From: Streptomyces werraensis | GTDB lineage: Bacteria > Actinomycetota > Actinomycetes > Streptomycetales > Streptomycetaceae | Reading direction: 5' to 3' | Length of the DNA: 64,000 nucleotides | Assembly (NCBI GenBank): GCA_014656175.1 | Contig: BNBX01000010.1 | Coordinates: forward strand, 248,001 to 312,000 | Shown: piece by piece, positions 1 through 8,314 of the stretch | How the letters are laid out: each line of letters opens with the position of its first letter | Numbering within the stretch: the stretch's first letter is position 1 | Translations under genes and position numbers: made by a program | The notes under the pieces: generated by a model | Databases searched by the model: none | Told to the model about the DNA's origin: nothing | The model's input: the letters and a program-made list of their open reading frames with translations, nothing else

Positions 1-784
1 CGTGCACGTACGGGAAGGCGTACACGGCGCACATGCCGAGCAGCGCTCCCGCCGAGGCCACCACGAGCGACGCCAGCAGGTCGGCCCAGCCGGGCCCCCC
101 GAACGGCGGCAGGTGCAGGTCGAAGCTCGGCTCCGACACCAGCGTGGTCGTCAGCGCTCCCGCCCCGGCCGCGGCCAGCGGTGCGAACAGGCTGTCCCAG
201 AGCTGTCCCTTGACGCGCTGCCCGGCCAGCGCCTCGGAGATCACCAGCGCGGCGGCGACCGGCGTGCCGAACAGCGCGCCGATGGTGCCCGCCTCCGCCA
301 GCGCCACCCAGCCCCGCCGGGCCGTCGACGGGAAGGCGCGGGCGCCGAACCACACCGCCAGCGACACGTTCACGGCGATGATCGGGTTCTCCGGTCCCAG
401 GCTGGGGCCGCCGGCCAGGACCAGCGCGGTCACCAGCAGCAGCCCCGGCAGCACCGCGAGCGGCAGCACCGGCGCCTCCAGGCCGGTGGTCGCCGGGTCG
501 GGGCCCGCGTGCCCGGGGACCTTCCACACCACGAGCCCGACCGCGACACCGGTGGCGGTCAGCATCGCGAACATCCACGCCACGGAGTAACGCCCGACGC
601 CGAGCGCGTCCGGCAGGTCCTGCCAGAGCGCGTGCTGCAGCTCCTCGGCGGCCGCGCTCACCCCCAGCAGGACCAGACTCGTCACCACGCCGACCAGCAG
701 CGCGGGCACGATGGTCGGCAGAAGGGCGCGTGCCGAGGCCGCCGGGGCGGTGCCGGGCGCCGGCTGCGTGCTGTCCTGGGCCAC
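1..784 (-). CDS. ClC-family chloride/ion channel protein, 3' part missing at window edge
   Basis: The frame reads from a GTG at 784 through the left edge, giving about 261 residues of a multi-pass membrane protein. Several long hydrophobic segments are visible. A GGPSLGPENPIIAV stretch near residue 127 matches the selectivity-filter region (G-x-x-G-P-E) of ClC channels and antiporters, and AGTIGALFGTPVAAAL is another typical ClC helix. The family moves chloride or exchanges it for protons. An in-frame GTG at 790 is an alternative start, and no strong Shine-Dalgarno sequence separates the two. The gene is divergent from tipA with about 100 bp between the starts. The C-terminal half lies outside the window, so a CBS domain or truncation cannot be judged. 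Confidence 0.85.
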   Translation of the reverse strand, partial: MAQDSTQPAPGTAPAASARALLPTIVPALLVGVVTSLVLLGVSAAAEELQHALWQDLPDALGVGRYSVAWMFAMLTATGVAVGLVVWKVPGHAGPDPATTGLEAPVLPLAVLPGLLLVTALVLAGGPSLGPENPIIAVNVSLAVWFGARAFPSTARRGWVALAEAGTIGALFGTPVAAALVISEALAGQRVKGQLWDSLFAPLAAAGAGALTTTLVSEPSFDLHLPPFGGPGWADLLASLVVASAGALLGMCAVYAFPYVH

Positions 785-828
785 GCGCACACGATAAAGG
801 GGACGAAAGGGATAAACCGGTAACCCGC

Positions 829-859
829 TTGCACCTCACGTGGCGTGAGGACCCAGCCT
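829..859 (+). promoter_or_regulatory. tipA promoter, MerR-type with 19-bp spacer and inverted repeat
   Basis: A -35 TTGCAC at 829-834 and a -10-like CAGCCT at 854-859 are separated by exactly 19 bp, the over-long spacer typical of promoters remodelled by MerR-family activators. Within the spacer, CCTCACG (834-840) and CGTGAGG (844-850) form an inverted repeat. The layout resembles the classical thiostrepton-inducible tipA promoter (knowledge). It predicts that TipAL activates its own gene (inference). Confidence 0.85.
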
Positions 860-884
860 GGAGCGCGCAAGGAAAGGAGCGGAC

Positions 885-1646
885 ATGAGCTGGTCCGTGG
901 GACAGGTGGCCGGTTTCGCCGGCGTCACGGTGCGCACCCTGCACCACTACGACGCCATCGGCCTGCTCGTGCCGAGCGAACGCAGCCACGCGGGGCACCG
1001 GCGCTACAGCGACGCCGACCTCGACCGACTGCAGCAGATCCTGTTCTACCGCGAGCTCGGCTTCCCGCTCGAGGAGGTCGCCGCGTTGCTCGACGACCCG
1101 GACGCGGACCCGCGGGCGCATCTGCGCCGCCAGCACGAGCTGCTGAGCGCCCGGATCGAGAGGCTGCAGAAGATGGCGGCGGCCGTGGAACAGGCCTTGG
1201 AGGCACGCACGATGGGAATCAACCTCACGCCCGAGGAGAAGTTCGAGGTCTTCGGCGACTTCGACCCCGACCAGTACCAGGAGGAGGTCCAGGAGCGCTG
1301 GGGCGACACCGACGCCTACCGCCAGTCGCGGGAGCGGACGGCCTCCTACACCAAGGAGGACTGGCAGCGGATCCAGAACGAGGCCGACGAGCTCACCCGG
1401 CGCTTCGTCGCCCTGATGGAGGTGGGCGAGCCGGCGGACTCCGAGGCGGCGATGGACGTCGCCGAGGACCACCGGCAGGGCATCTCCCGCAACCACTACG
1501 ACTGCGGCTACGAGATGCACACCTGCCTGGGCGAGATGTACGTCAACGACGAGCGGTTCACGCGCAACATCGACCAGGCCAGGCCGGGACTGGCCGCGTA
1601 CATGCGGGACGCGATCCTCGCCAACGCCGTACGGCACACCGCCTGA
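885..1646 (+). CDS. tipA: MerR-family thiopeptide-sensing autoregulator TipAL
   Basis: This 253-residue protein has an N-terminal MerR winged helix-turn-helix (about 1-70), a coiled-coil dimerisation helix (about 75-109) and a C-terminal TipAS drug-binding domain (110-253). TipAS-type domains bind thiopeptides such as thiostrepton and trap them covalently on a cysteine; Cys207 and Cys214 are both present in the DCGYEMHTCLG segment. The ATG at 885 has an AAAGGAG ribosome site at 873-879. Length and sequence match TipAL as remembered from S. lividans and S. coelicolor. The gene sits alone between the promoter at 829-859 and a strong hairpin at 1649-1679. Confidence 0.96.
   Translation: MSWSVGQVAGFAGVTVRTLHHYDAIGLLVPSERSHAGHRRYSDADLDRLQQILFYRELGFPLEEVAALLDDPDADPRAHLRRQHELLSARIERLQKMAAAVEQALEARTMGINLTPEEKFEVFGDFDPDQYQEEVQERWGDTDAYRQSRERTASYTKEDWQRIQNEADELTRRFVALMEVGEPADSEAAMDVAEDHRQGISRNHYDCGYEMHTCLGEMYVNDERFTRNIDQARPGLAAYMRDAILANAVRHTA
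1212..1646 (+). other. Internal translation start producing the TipAS domain alone
   Basis: Codon 110 of tipA is ATG (1212), preceded by a GGAGG ribosome site at 1199-1203 with about 8 nt spacing. Initiation here yields a 144-residue protein lacking the DNA-binding domain. In known tipA genes this in-frame product is made in excess and sequesters drug. The internal site is seen in the sequence; its use is inferred from the family. Confidence 0.75.
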
Positions 1647-1648
1647 CG

Positions 1649-1679
1649 GGTCGTGGCCCGGCCGCACCGGGCCACGACC
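1649..1679 (+). terminator. Hairpin terminator after tipA
   Basis: A perfect 13-bp stem (1649-1661 with 1667-1679) has a 5-nt loop and starts 2 nt after the tipA stop. There is no U-tract, which is common in Streptomyces. Confidence 0.75.
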
Positions 1680-1835
1680 AGCGGCGATTCCCCTCCGGCG
1701 CCGGCTCGCGGCTTTCCCCGGGGCGGGGCACAGTGCATCCTGGGTACCCCCGCGGAACCTGGGCTTCGACGGCTGCGTTCATAATTTGGGCAGCCAGCCC
1801 CGCCCTTGACCCCCAGCTGCAGGAGCCACATCCCC

Positions 1836-2738
1836 GTGACCACGCTTGCGCTCGGCCCCGAGTGGCTGAGCCCGGACTACCTCATCGAGACCTTCAGCCT
1901 CCCCGGCATCCTGCTGATCGTCTTCGCGGAATCCGGACTCTTCGCGTTCCTGCCCGGCGACTCCCTGCTGTTCACAGCGGGTCTCTTCGTGGCCGAGGGC
2001 ACCTACATCAGCCAGCCCCTGTGGCTGGTCTGCACACTGATCGTGCTCGCCGCCGTGATCGGCGACCAGGTCGGCTACATGATCGGCAAGTTCTTCGGAC
2101 CCCGGCTGTTCAACCGGCCGAACTCCAAGCTCTTCAAGCAGGAGAACCTGGAGAAGGCCCACGAGTTCATGGAGAAGTACGGGCCCAAGGCGATCGTCCT
2201 GGCCCGCTTCGTGCCCATCGTGCGGACCTTCGCGCCCATCGTGGCCGGCGCCGGCCGGATGAAGTACCGCACGTTCCTCACGTACAACGTCATCGGCGGC
2301 ATCGCCTGGGGCACGGGCGTCACCCTCGCCGGCTACTGGCTCGGCCAGATCAACTTCATCAAGGAGAACGTCGAGGCGATCCTCGTCCTGATCGTCCTCG
2401 TCTCCGTGGTGCCGATCATCGTCGAGTACCTGCGGGAGCGCGGCAAGAAGAAGCGCGCCGCCGCCGAGGCACCGGCCGCCGCGCAGCACCCGCAGCCGCC
2501 GGTCATGGACGACGCCACCACCCAGCTGCGCCGCATCACCCCGGCCGCCGCGCCCCAGCAGCCCCGCCCGCAGCAGTACGGCGGCCAGGGCGGCCACCCG
2601 CAGCAGCACCAGCAACAGCCCTACGGCGGCGGCAACGGCTACCCGCAGCAGCAGCCCCGTCAGCAGCCGTACGGCGACGACCAGCGGTACAACCAGCAGC
2701 AGTACGACCCCCAGCGGCCGTACAACGGCGGCTACTGA
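1836..2738 (+). CDS. DedA/VTT-family membrane protein with Gln/Pro/Gly/Tyr-rich tail
   Basis: The 300-residue product has a SNARE-associated/VTT domain over about residues 15-205. It carries the family's re-entrant and amphipathic signature, including ARFVPIVRTFAPIVAGAGRM and GYMIGKFFG. DedA proteins act in lipid and proton homeostasis, and some flip undecaprenyl phosphate or phospholipids; the substrate here cannot be told. The GTG at 1836 is chosen because AGGAG at 1821-1825 precedes it; a TTG at 1806 is an unlikely extension. After the last membrane helix comes a basic patch (GKKKRAAAEAP) and a cytoplasmic low-complexity tail of about 70 residues rich in Q, P, G and Y, which is unusual for DedA. 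It is convergent with the ThrE gene. Confidence 0.9.
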   Translation: MTTLALGPEWLSPDYLIETFSLPGILLIVFAESGLFAFLPGDSLLFTAGLFVAEGTYISQPLWLVCTLIVLAAVIGDQVGYMIGKFFGPRLFNRPNSKLFKQENLEKAHEFMEKYGPKAIVLARFVPIVRTFAPIVAGAGRMKYRTFLTYNVIGGIAWGTGVTLAGYWLGQINFIKENVEAILVLIVLVSVVPIIVEYLRERGKKKRAAAEAPAAAQHPQPPVMDDATTQLRRITPAAAPQQPRPQQYGGQGGHPQQHQQQPYGGGNGYPQQQPRQQPYGDDQRYNQQQYDPQRPYNGGY

Positions 2739-2771
2739 GCGATCCCTGCCGGGCGGCGGGCGGCACGCGGG

Positions 2772-4469
2772 CTAGAAGCCTCGCGTCCGCTTCGCCGCCC
2801 GTCGCTTCTCCGCCGAGCCGATCCGCAGGAAGAGCCGGGAGATCTCCGAACCGAGGTTCACCCCGATCGCGATGGCCATCGCCAGCGCCACCGCCTTGGT
2901 GAGCGACGTCAGACCGGAGTCGACCTCGTTCTGCGCGATGCCCAGCAGACCGAAGTAGGTGGCCGAACCGGGCAGCAGCGGCCCGATGGCTGCCGTCGTG
3001 TACGGCAGCGCGGACGCGAACCGGTAGCGGGCCAGCAGCTGACCGAACAGACCGACCACACCGGCCGCCACCGCCGTGGACGCCACCGGTGAGATGCCGC
3101 CCGTGTAGTTCATCGCCCCGTACACCACCCAGGCGACCCCGCCGTTCAGCGTCACCATCAGCACGGTGGAGCGTTCCTGCTGGAGCAGCACCGCGAAGGC
3201 GAACGACAGTCCCAGGGACGCGGCGATCTGGAGCAGCGGCTGCGGGTCCGACCCGCCGAGCGCGGCGTCCGGCACCAGATTGGCGCCGAGCTGCACTCCG
3301 AAGTACAGCACCGTCAGCACGCCGATCACGATGCCGACGAAGAAGTACAGCACCTCCAGTAGACGCGCCGACGCCGTGATGTAGAAGCCGGTCAGGCCGT
3401 CCTGCACGCCCGCCACCAGCGCCCGCCCGGGCAGCAGCGCGAACAGCCCACCGGTGATCACCGCGGACGCCTTCACGTCCGCGTGCGCCAGGGTCAGCGC
3501 CACCCCGATCGCGGCCGGCGGCGTCGCGGCCACCGTGAACTGGTAGAACTCCGGCAGCCCGCGCCCGGCGCACAGCCACGCCAGCCGGTCGCCGAGCATG
3601 GCGCCGACCGCCGCCGCGACGAACACCAGCAGACCACCGCCGACCAGCACCGAGGCGGAGCCGGCCAGCAGCCCGCTCGCGAGGGTCAGCGCCCAGCCCG
3701 GGTAGGGGTGCCGGTTACGGCGGATCTCCGCCAGCCGCCGGTACGCCTCCTCCAGGGTGACCTGGGTTTCGTCGTCGCTGAGGTCGTCGACCAGCTGGTA
3801 GACGGCCGCCAGCCGGGTGTAGTCGGGGCTGCGGCGGCGCACCGTGCGGGAGGCGGTCACCGGGTCGTCGACCAGCGAGGGCTGGTAGGAGACCGAGAGC
3901 AGGGTGAAGGTGACGGTGGGCTCGCAGCGGTCCAGGCCGTAGGAGCGGCACACGGCGAACATCGCCGCCTCCACGTCCTCGGCGCCCTCGCCGCCCGCCA
4001 GCAGCAGCTCCCCGATCCGCAGACTCAGGTCGAGTACGCGCGGCACCGCCGGGCCGGAGTCGTCGTGCCGCTGCACGGGCTCCGGGGCGGGCCGCTCGGT
4101 CACCGGCATGCGCAGCATCGTGCGCATCCGGTCCTGCCAGGGCACGTCCTTGGTCAGCCGGACCAGCGGGACATCGGCCGGCGGGGTGAAGGCGGCGGCC
4201 TGCCGGGCGCTGTACGTCCGCGGCGTGCTGAACGCCGAGCCCTCCGGCTCGTGCTGCGGGGGCGGTGCGACGTCCAGACCGGCCGGAAGAGCGAATTCCG
4301 AGGTGGTCTCGGACTCCGGTCCCGGCTTCGGCACGGCCAGCCCGTCGGGCACGGCGAACTCGGACGTCGTCGACGACTCGCTGTCGGCCGGCGCCGCGAC
4401 ACCGGAAGGGGGTACGAAGACGCTCCTCGCCTCGTCCGACTGCGGCTTGCGGTCCTCCGCGTCCGTCAC
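2772..4469 (-). CDS. Threonine/serine exporter family (ThrE) membrane protein
   Basis: The 565-residue protein has an acidic, disordered N-terminal region of about 150 residues. A cytoplasmic ThrE N-domain follows (LDLSLRIGELLLAGGEGAEDVE, then R-R-SPDYTRLA), and then about ten hydrophobic segments forming the fused ThrE_1/ThrE_2 membrane domains. ThrE of Corynebacterium exports threonine and serine by proton antiport; substrate transfer to this protein is inference. The GTG at 4469 is preferred over the GTG at 4496 because a purine-rich GGGAGAGAAAGG site lies just upstream of it. The C-terminus is basic. It lies downstream of ppa on the same strand, separated by a terminator. Confidence 0.88.
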   Translation of the reverse strand: MTDAEDRKPQSDEARSVFVPPSGVAAPADSESSTTSEFAVPDGLAVPKPGPESETTSEFALPAGLDVAPPPQHEPEGSAFSTPRTYSARQAAAFTPPADVPLVRLTKDVPWQDRMRTMLRMPVTERPAPEPVQRHDDSGPAVPRVLDLSLRIGELLLAGGEGAEDVEAAMFAVCRSYGLDRCEPTVTFTLLSVSYQPSLVDDPVTASRTVRRRSPDYTRLAAVYQLVDDLSDDETQVTLEEAYRRLAEIRRNRHPYPGWALTLASGLLAGSASVLVGGGLLVFVAAAVGAMLGDRLAWLCAGRGLPEFYQFTVAATPPAAIGVALTLAHADVKASAVITGGLFALLPGRALVAGVQDGLTGFYITASARLLEVLYFFVGIVIGVLTVLYFGVQLGANLVPDAALGGSDPQPLLQIAASLGLSFAFAVLLQQERSTVLMVTLNGGVAWVVYGAMNYTGGISPVASTAVAAGVVGLFGQLLARYRFASALPYTTAAIGPLLPGSATYFGLLGIAQNEVDSGLTSLTKAVALAMAIAIGVNLGSEISRLFLRIGSAEKRRAAKRTRGF

Positions 4470-4542
4470 GTGCCTTTCTCTCCCTGCTGACGACACCGTC
4501 CCTCAGTGTGCCCTCTGTGGCGTCGATATGCGCACACAGCAC

Positions 4543-4580
4543 GACGACGGGCCGCACGCCAGCGCGTGCGGCCCGTCGTC
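4543..4580 (-). terminator. Terminator after ppa
   Basis: A perfect 17-bp stem (4543-4559 with 4564-4580) closes a 4-nt loop 21 nt beyond the ppa stop and before the ThrE gene. Confidence 0.8.
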
Positions 4581-4601
4581 ATGTCCCCGTGGCGCGGGGG
4601 C

Positions 4602-5093
4602 TCAGTGGCCGCCCTGCTCCTTGAAGCGCTTGTAGGACCGCTCGATCTCGGCCTCGGCGTCGACCCGGCCGACCCAGTTGGCGCCCTCGACCGACTTGCC
4701 CGGCTCCAGGTCCTTGTAGACCTCGAAGAAGTGCTGGATCTCCAGACGGTCGAACTCCGACACGTGGTGGATGTCGCGCAGGTGCTCCACGCGCGGGTCC
4801 GTCGACGGGACGCACAGCAGCTTGTCGTCACCGCCGGCCTCGTCGGTCATGCGGAACATGCCGATGGCGCGGCAGCGGATGAGGCAGCCCGGGAACGTCG
4901 GCTCGTCCAGGATGACCAGCGCGTCCAGCGGGTCGCCGTCCTCGCCGAGGGTGTTCTCGACGAAGCCGTAGTCGGTCGGGTAGGCGGTCGAGGTGAAGAG
5001 CCGACGGTCCAGGCGGATCCGACCCGTCTCGTGGTCCACCTCGTACTTGTTCCGCGAACCCTTCGGGATCTCGATCGTGACGTCGAACTCCAC
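4602..5093 (-). CDS. ppa: Inorganic pyrophosphatase (family I)
   Basis: The 163-residue cytoplasmic enzyme hydrolyses pyrophosphate to phosphate with Mg2+. The family I signature DGDPLDALV, with its metal-binding aspartates, is present, as are the conserved EIPKGSRNKYEVD start and the YPTDYGF segment. The GTG at 5093 is chosen because GGAGGAG lies 6 nt upstream and the resulting length equals that remembered for streptomycete Ppa; starts at 5108 and 5117 would put this ribosome site inside the gene. It is divergent from dacB. Confidence 0.97.
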   Translation of the reverse strand: MEFDVTIEIPKGSRNKYEVDHETGRIRLDRRLFTSTAYPTDYGFVENTLGEDGDPLDALVILDEPTFPGCLIRCRAIGMFRMTDEAGGDDKLLCVPSTDPRVEHLRDIHHVSEFDRLEIQHFFEVYKDLEPGKSVEGANWVGRVDAEAEIERSYKRFKEQGGH

Positions 5094-5172
5094 CGGACGC
5101 TCCTCCATGATCAGCACATCGTTCTGGTGGTTAAGTGTCCCTCACGCAGGTGTGTGATCGCGAAAGGGGCTG

Positions 5173-6771
5173 GTGGTCGTGCCAGAGCTGAGGCCTTGGC
5201 GGGCCGCGGGACCGCACGTCGTGCGGATCGCGGACGCCGTACGACCGCGTCTGGCACGGGTCGCCGCGGCCACCGGGCCGTGGTTCACCGGGGGACGCCG
5301 GCCGGGATCGCCGCAGTCCCCACGGGTCGCGCGGCCCGGAACCGGCTGGTACACCGCGACCGCCGCCACCGCCGGTCTGGCGCTGGCCGCGGGGGTGGCG
5401 ACCGCAGCCGGCCCCTGGGACTCCTCGGGTCAGCGTACGGCCGAGCGGCACCGGGCCGTGGCCCTGGAAGCCTCGCGTGGCACAGATCACGGCGGCTCCC
5501 GGGCGCGCGCCGGCACACCGCCGCGCGGACCGCAGGCCGCCCCGCCCGCCCCGTCCGTACTCACCGGCCTCGGCGGCACCGCCACCGCCGCCCGTTCGGC
5601 GCCCGCCGGGAAGGCGCTCACCGCCGTCCTCGACCCGCTGCTGAGGGACCCGGCGCTGGGCCGCCACTCCGCCGCCGTGGTCGACGCCGCGACCGGCCGC
5701 CGCCTCTACGGCGCGGACTCCGCGAACGCGCTCACCCCCGCCTCCACCACAAAGATCGCCACCGCGGTCGCCGCGCTGTCCGCGCTGGGTCCCGACCACC
5801 GGCTCACCACCCGCACGGTCTACGAGCCCGACACCGAAGAGGTCGTCCTGGTCGGCGGCGGCGATCCCACGCTCACCGCCCGCAAGAACGCCAAGGGGTC
5901 CGCGAGCCTGCGCGACCTGGCCGCCCGCACGGCGGCCGCCCTCGCCAAGCGGGGCGTGCGCAAGGTGACGCTGTCGTACGACACGACCCTCTACAAGGGC
6001 GACACGGCCCACCCGATCGGGCGCAACGACAACCTCGCCGCCGTCACCCCCCTGATGGCCGACGAGGGCCGCACCGACGACTCCTCCAGCGGACCCGCCC
6101 CACGGGTCGCCGACCCCGCGGCGGACGCCGCCCGGACGTTCGGCGACCTGCTGAAGGAGCACGGGATCACGGCCACGCCGCCCGGCCCGTCGAAGTCGAC
6201 CACGCGCGCGACCACCCTCGCGACGGTCTCCTCGCCGCCGCTCTCCTCGCTCGTCGAGCGCATGCTGACCAACAGCGACAACGACCTCGCCGAGGCGCTC
6301 GCCCGGCACACCGCCGTGGCCACCGGCAAGCCGGCGGACTTCACCGGCGCGGGGGCGGCGGTCACCGCGCGGCTGAAGCAGCTGAAGCTGCCCGTGAAGG
6401 GCGTCGTGATCAAGGACGGCAGCGGTCTGGACCGCGAGGGCCGGCTCACCGCGGACCTGCTGACCGCCCTCCTCGTCAAGGCGGGCGACCCCGCCCACCC
6501 GGAACTGCGCTCCGCCCTCACGGGCCTCCCCGTCGCCGGCTTCACCGGCACGCTGTCCGGCCGCTACGCCGACGGCGCGGCCGGCGTGGTCCGCGCCAAG
6601 ACCGGCACGCTGACCGGCGTCAACACACTCGCCGGCACGGTCGTGGACCGCGACGGCCGCCTGCTGGCGTTCGCGTTCCTCGCGAACGACACCGCGGGGA
6701 CGGAGGCGGCGCAGACGGCCTTGGACAAGGCCGCGACAGCGTTGGCGACGTGCGGCTGCCGGACGCGGTAG
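5173..6771 (+). CDS. dacB: D-alanyl-D-alanine carboxypeptidase/endopeptidase (PBP4 type, S13 family)
   Basis: The 532-residue penicillin-binding protein trims peptidoglycan stem peptides outside the membrane. The active-site motifs occur in order: SxxK in PASTTKIATAVAAL, SxN in the TNSDNDLAEAL segment, and KTG in RAKTGTLTGVN. A long N-terminal region precedes a signal-anchor-like hydrophobic stretch (TATAATAGLALAAGVATAA, about residues 60-78), which fits an exported or anchored enzyme. GTG 5173 and GTG 5179 both follow an AAAGGGG site. A dacB-metalloprotease-tilS-hpt-ftsH order is common in actinobacteria. Confidence 0.95.
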   Translation: MVVPELRPWRAAGPHVVRIADAVRPRLARVAAATGPWFTGGRRPGSPQSPRVARPGTGWYTATAATAGLALAAGVATAAGPWDSSGQRTAERHRAVALEASRGTDHGGSRARAGTPPRGPQAAPPAPSVLTGLGGTATAARSAPAGKALTAVLDPLLRDPALGRHSAAVVDAATGRRLYGADSANALTPASTTKIATAVAALSALGPDHRLTTRTVYEPDTEEVVLVGGGDPTLTARKNAKGSASLRDLAARTAAALAKRGVRKVTLSYDTTLYKGDTAHPIGRNDNLAAVTPLMADEGRTDDSSSGPAPRVADPAADAARTFGDLLKEHGITATPPGPSKSTTRATTLATVSSPPLSSLVERMLTNSDNDLAEALARHTAVATGKPADFTGAGAAVTARLKQLKLPVKGVVIKDGSGLDREGRLTADLLTALLVKAGDPAHPELRSALTGLPVAGFTGTLSGRYADGAAGVVRAKTGTLTGVNTLAGTVVDRDGRLLAFAFLANDTAGTEAAQTALDKAATALATCGCRTR

Positions 6772-6810
6772 GGGAGGGCGGAGGCCGTACTTCTAGGCGC
6801 TGCGGGGGCA

Positions 6811-6870
6811 GCAACGCCCCTCAGGGGCGCGGGGAACTGCGCGCACGGGGGGCCGGGGGCGGAGCCCCCG
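6811..6870. repeat. Copy of a dispersed Streptomyces intergenic repeat
   Basis: The interval holds a GCCCCT-c-AGGGGC hairpin (6816-6828). The string AGGGGCGCGGGGAACTGCGC (6823-6842) follows, and then a second hairpin with GGGGGC/GCCCCC arms. The core string is the reverse complement of the tandem repeat at 50551-50645, so the two loci share an element. The surrounding 6772-6986 gap has no gene. Confidence 0.7.
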
Positions 6871-6986
6871 AGGACGGGAGGGCAGGACGCCGCACATCCG
6901 TGTGCCGGTGCAGCCGCGCGCGCCCCCGGCAGGGGCGTCGCTGTGAGGATCTGCCCGTTTCCCCACCCCTCACGTACCGTTGACAC

Positions 6987-8120
6987 ATGACGAGCATCGG
7001 TGGTGCTGCCTCATCCGGCATGGTCGACTGGAACCTCGCGGTCGCGACCGCGACCAGGCTCATGCGGCCCGGCCCCGACGTGAGCCGGGACGAGGCCCGC
7101 GCCGTCGTCGCGGAGCTCCGCCGCCACGCGCGGTCCGCGGAGGAACACGTCCGCGGCTTCACGAACCTCGGCACGCCCGAGACCCATGACACACCCCTCC
7201 TCGTGGTGGACCGCCCCGGCTGGGTGCGGGCCAACGTCGCCGGCTTCCGCGAGCTCCTCAAACCCCTGCTCGACAAGATGCAGGAACGACGCGGCACGAG
7301 CCCCGGCAACGCGGTGATGGGCGCCGTCGGCGGCAAGGTCACCGGCGTGGAGCTCGGCCTGCTCCTGTCGTTCCTGGCCTCCCGCGTCCTCGGCCAGTAC
7401 GAGACCTTCGCCCCCGCGACCCGGGACCTCCCGGCCGGGGCGGGCGGCGGCGGACGGCTGCTGCTGGTCGCCCCCAACATCGTCCACGTCGAGCGCGAAC
7501 TCGACGTGGAGCCGCACGACTTCCGGCTGTGGGTGACGCTGCACGAGGAGACGCACCGCACCCAGTTCACGGCCGTGCCCTGGCTGCGGGACCACCTCGA
7601 GGGCGAGATCCAGGCGTTCCTGGCCGAGACCGACGTCGACCCGATGACCGTGCTGGAGCGGGTGCGCGAGGCCGCGCAGTCTCTGGTCGGCGGGCGTCCC
7701 GAGGGCGAGGAGGGCGACGAGGGGCGTTCCCTCGTGGAGATCGTGCAGACCCCCGCCCAGCGGGAGATCCTCGGCCGGCTCACCGCCGTCATGTCGCTGC
7801 TGGAGGGCCACGCCGACTACGTCATGGACGGGGTGGGCCCCGAGGTCGTGCCGAGCGTCGCCGAGATCCGCGAGAAGTTCCAGCAGCGCCGCGCCAAGGG
7901 CGCCTCCCGCCTGGACATGGCGCTGCGCAAGCTGCTCGGCCTGGACGCCAAGCTCCGGCAGTACCGCGACGGCGAGCGCTTCGTCCGCGCGGTCGTCGAC
8001 GAGGTCGGCATGGAGGGCTTCAACCGGGTGTGGACGTCGCCGAACACCCTCCCCACCAAGGCGGAGATCGGCAAACCGGCGGACTGGATCACACGGGTGC
8101 ACCGCAAACCGGACGCATAG
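6987..8120 (+). CDS. Zinc-dependent metalloprotease-like protein (DUF2342 / F420-associated zincin family)
   Basis: The 377-residue protein contains a zincin HExxH motif in VTLHEETHRTQF near residue 190, followed by a glutamate-rich helical region. The family is widespread in actinobacteria next to dacB and tilS and is annotated as zinc-dependent metalloprotease or coenzyme F420 biosynthesis-associated; no substrate is established. No signal peptide is visible, so it should be cytoplasmic. A TACCGT hexamer at 6975-6980, 6 nt before ATG 6987, with no Shine-Dalgarno, suggests a leaderless mRNA. Confidence 0.9.
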   Translation: MTSIGGAASSGMVDWNLAVATATRLMRPGPDVSRDEARAVVAELRRHARSAEEHVRGFTNLGTPETHDTPLLVVDRPGWVRANVAGFRELLKPLLDKMQERRGTSPGNAVMGAVGGKVTGVELGLLLSFLASRVLGQYETFAPATRDLPAGAGGGGRLLLVAPNIVHVERELDVEPHDFRLWVTLHEETHRTQFTAVPWLRDHLEGEIQAFLAETDVDPMTVLERVREAAQSLVGGRPEGEEGDEGRSLVEIVQTPAQREILGRLTAVMSLLEGHADYVMDGVGPEVVPSVAEIREKFQQRRAKGASRLDMALRKLLGLDAKLRQYRDGERFVRAVVDEVGMEGFNRVWTSPNTLPTKAEIGKPADWITRVHRKPDA

Positions 8121-8314
8121 GCGCCGCGCCCCCGTCGCACTGGGCGTCCGGGCGACGGCAGACGGACGCCCCGCCAATCACCCGTCCGAGGGACCGTGAG
8201 CCCCGGGCAGGCGTGCAATGCTCGGGGAACGGCCCGGTTCTGTCACCATCTACACACTCTGCGTGACCGACCCCCGGGTTCACCCCCCCGGACATCATCA
8301 GAAGGGAACCGGAC

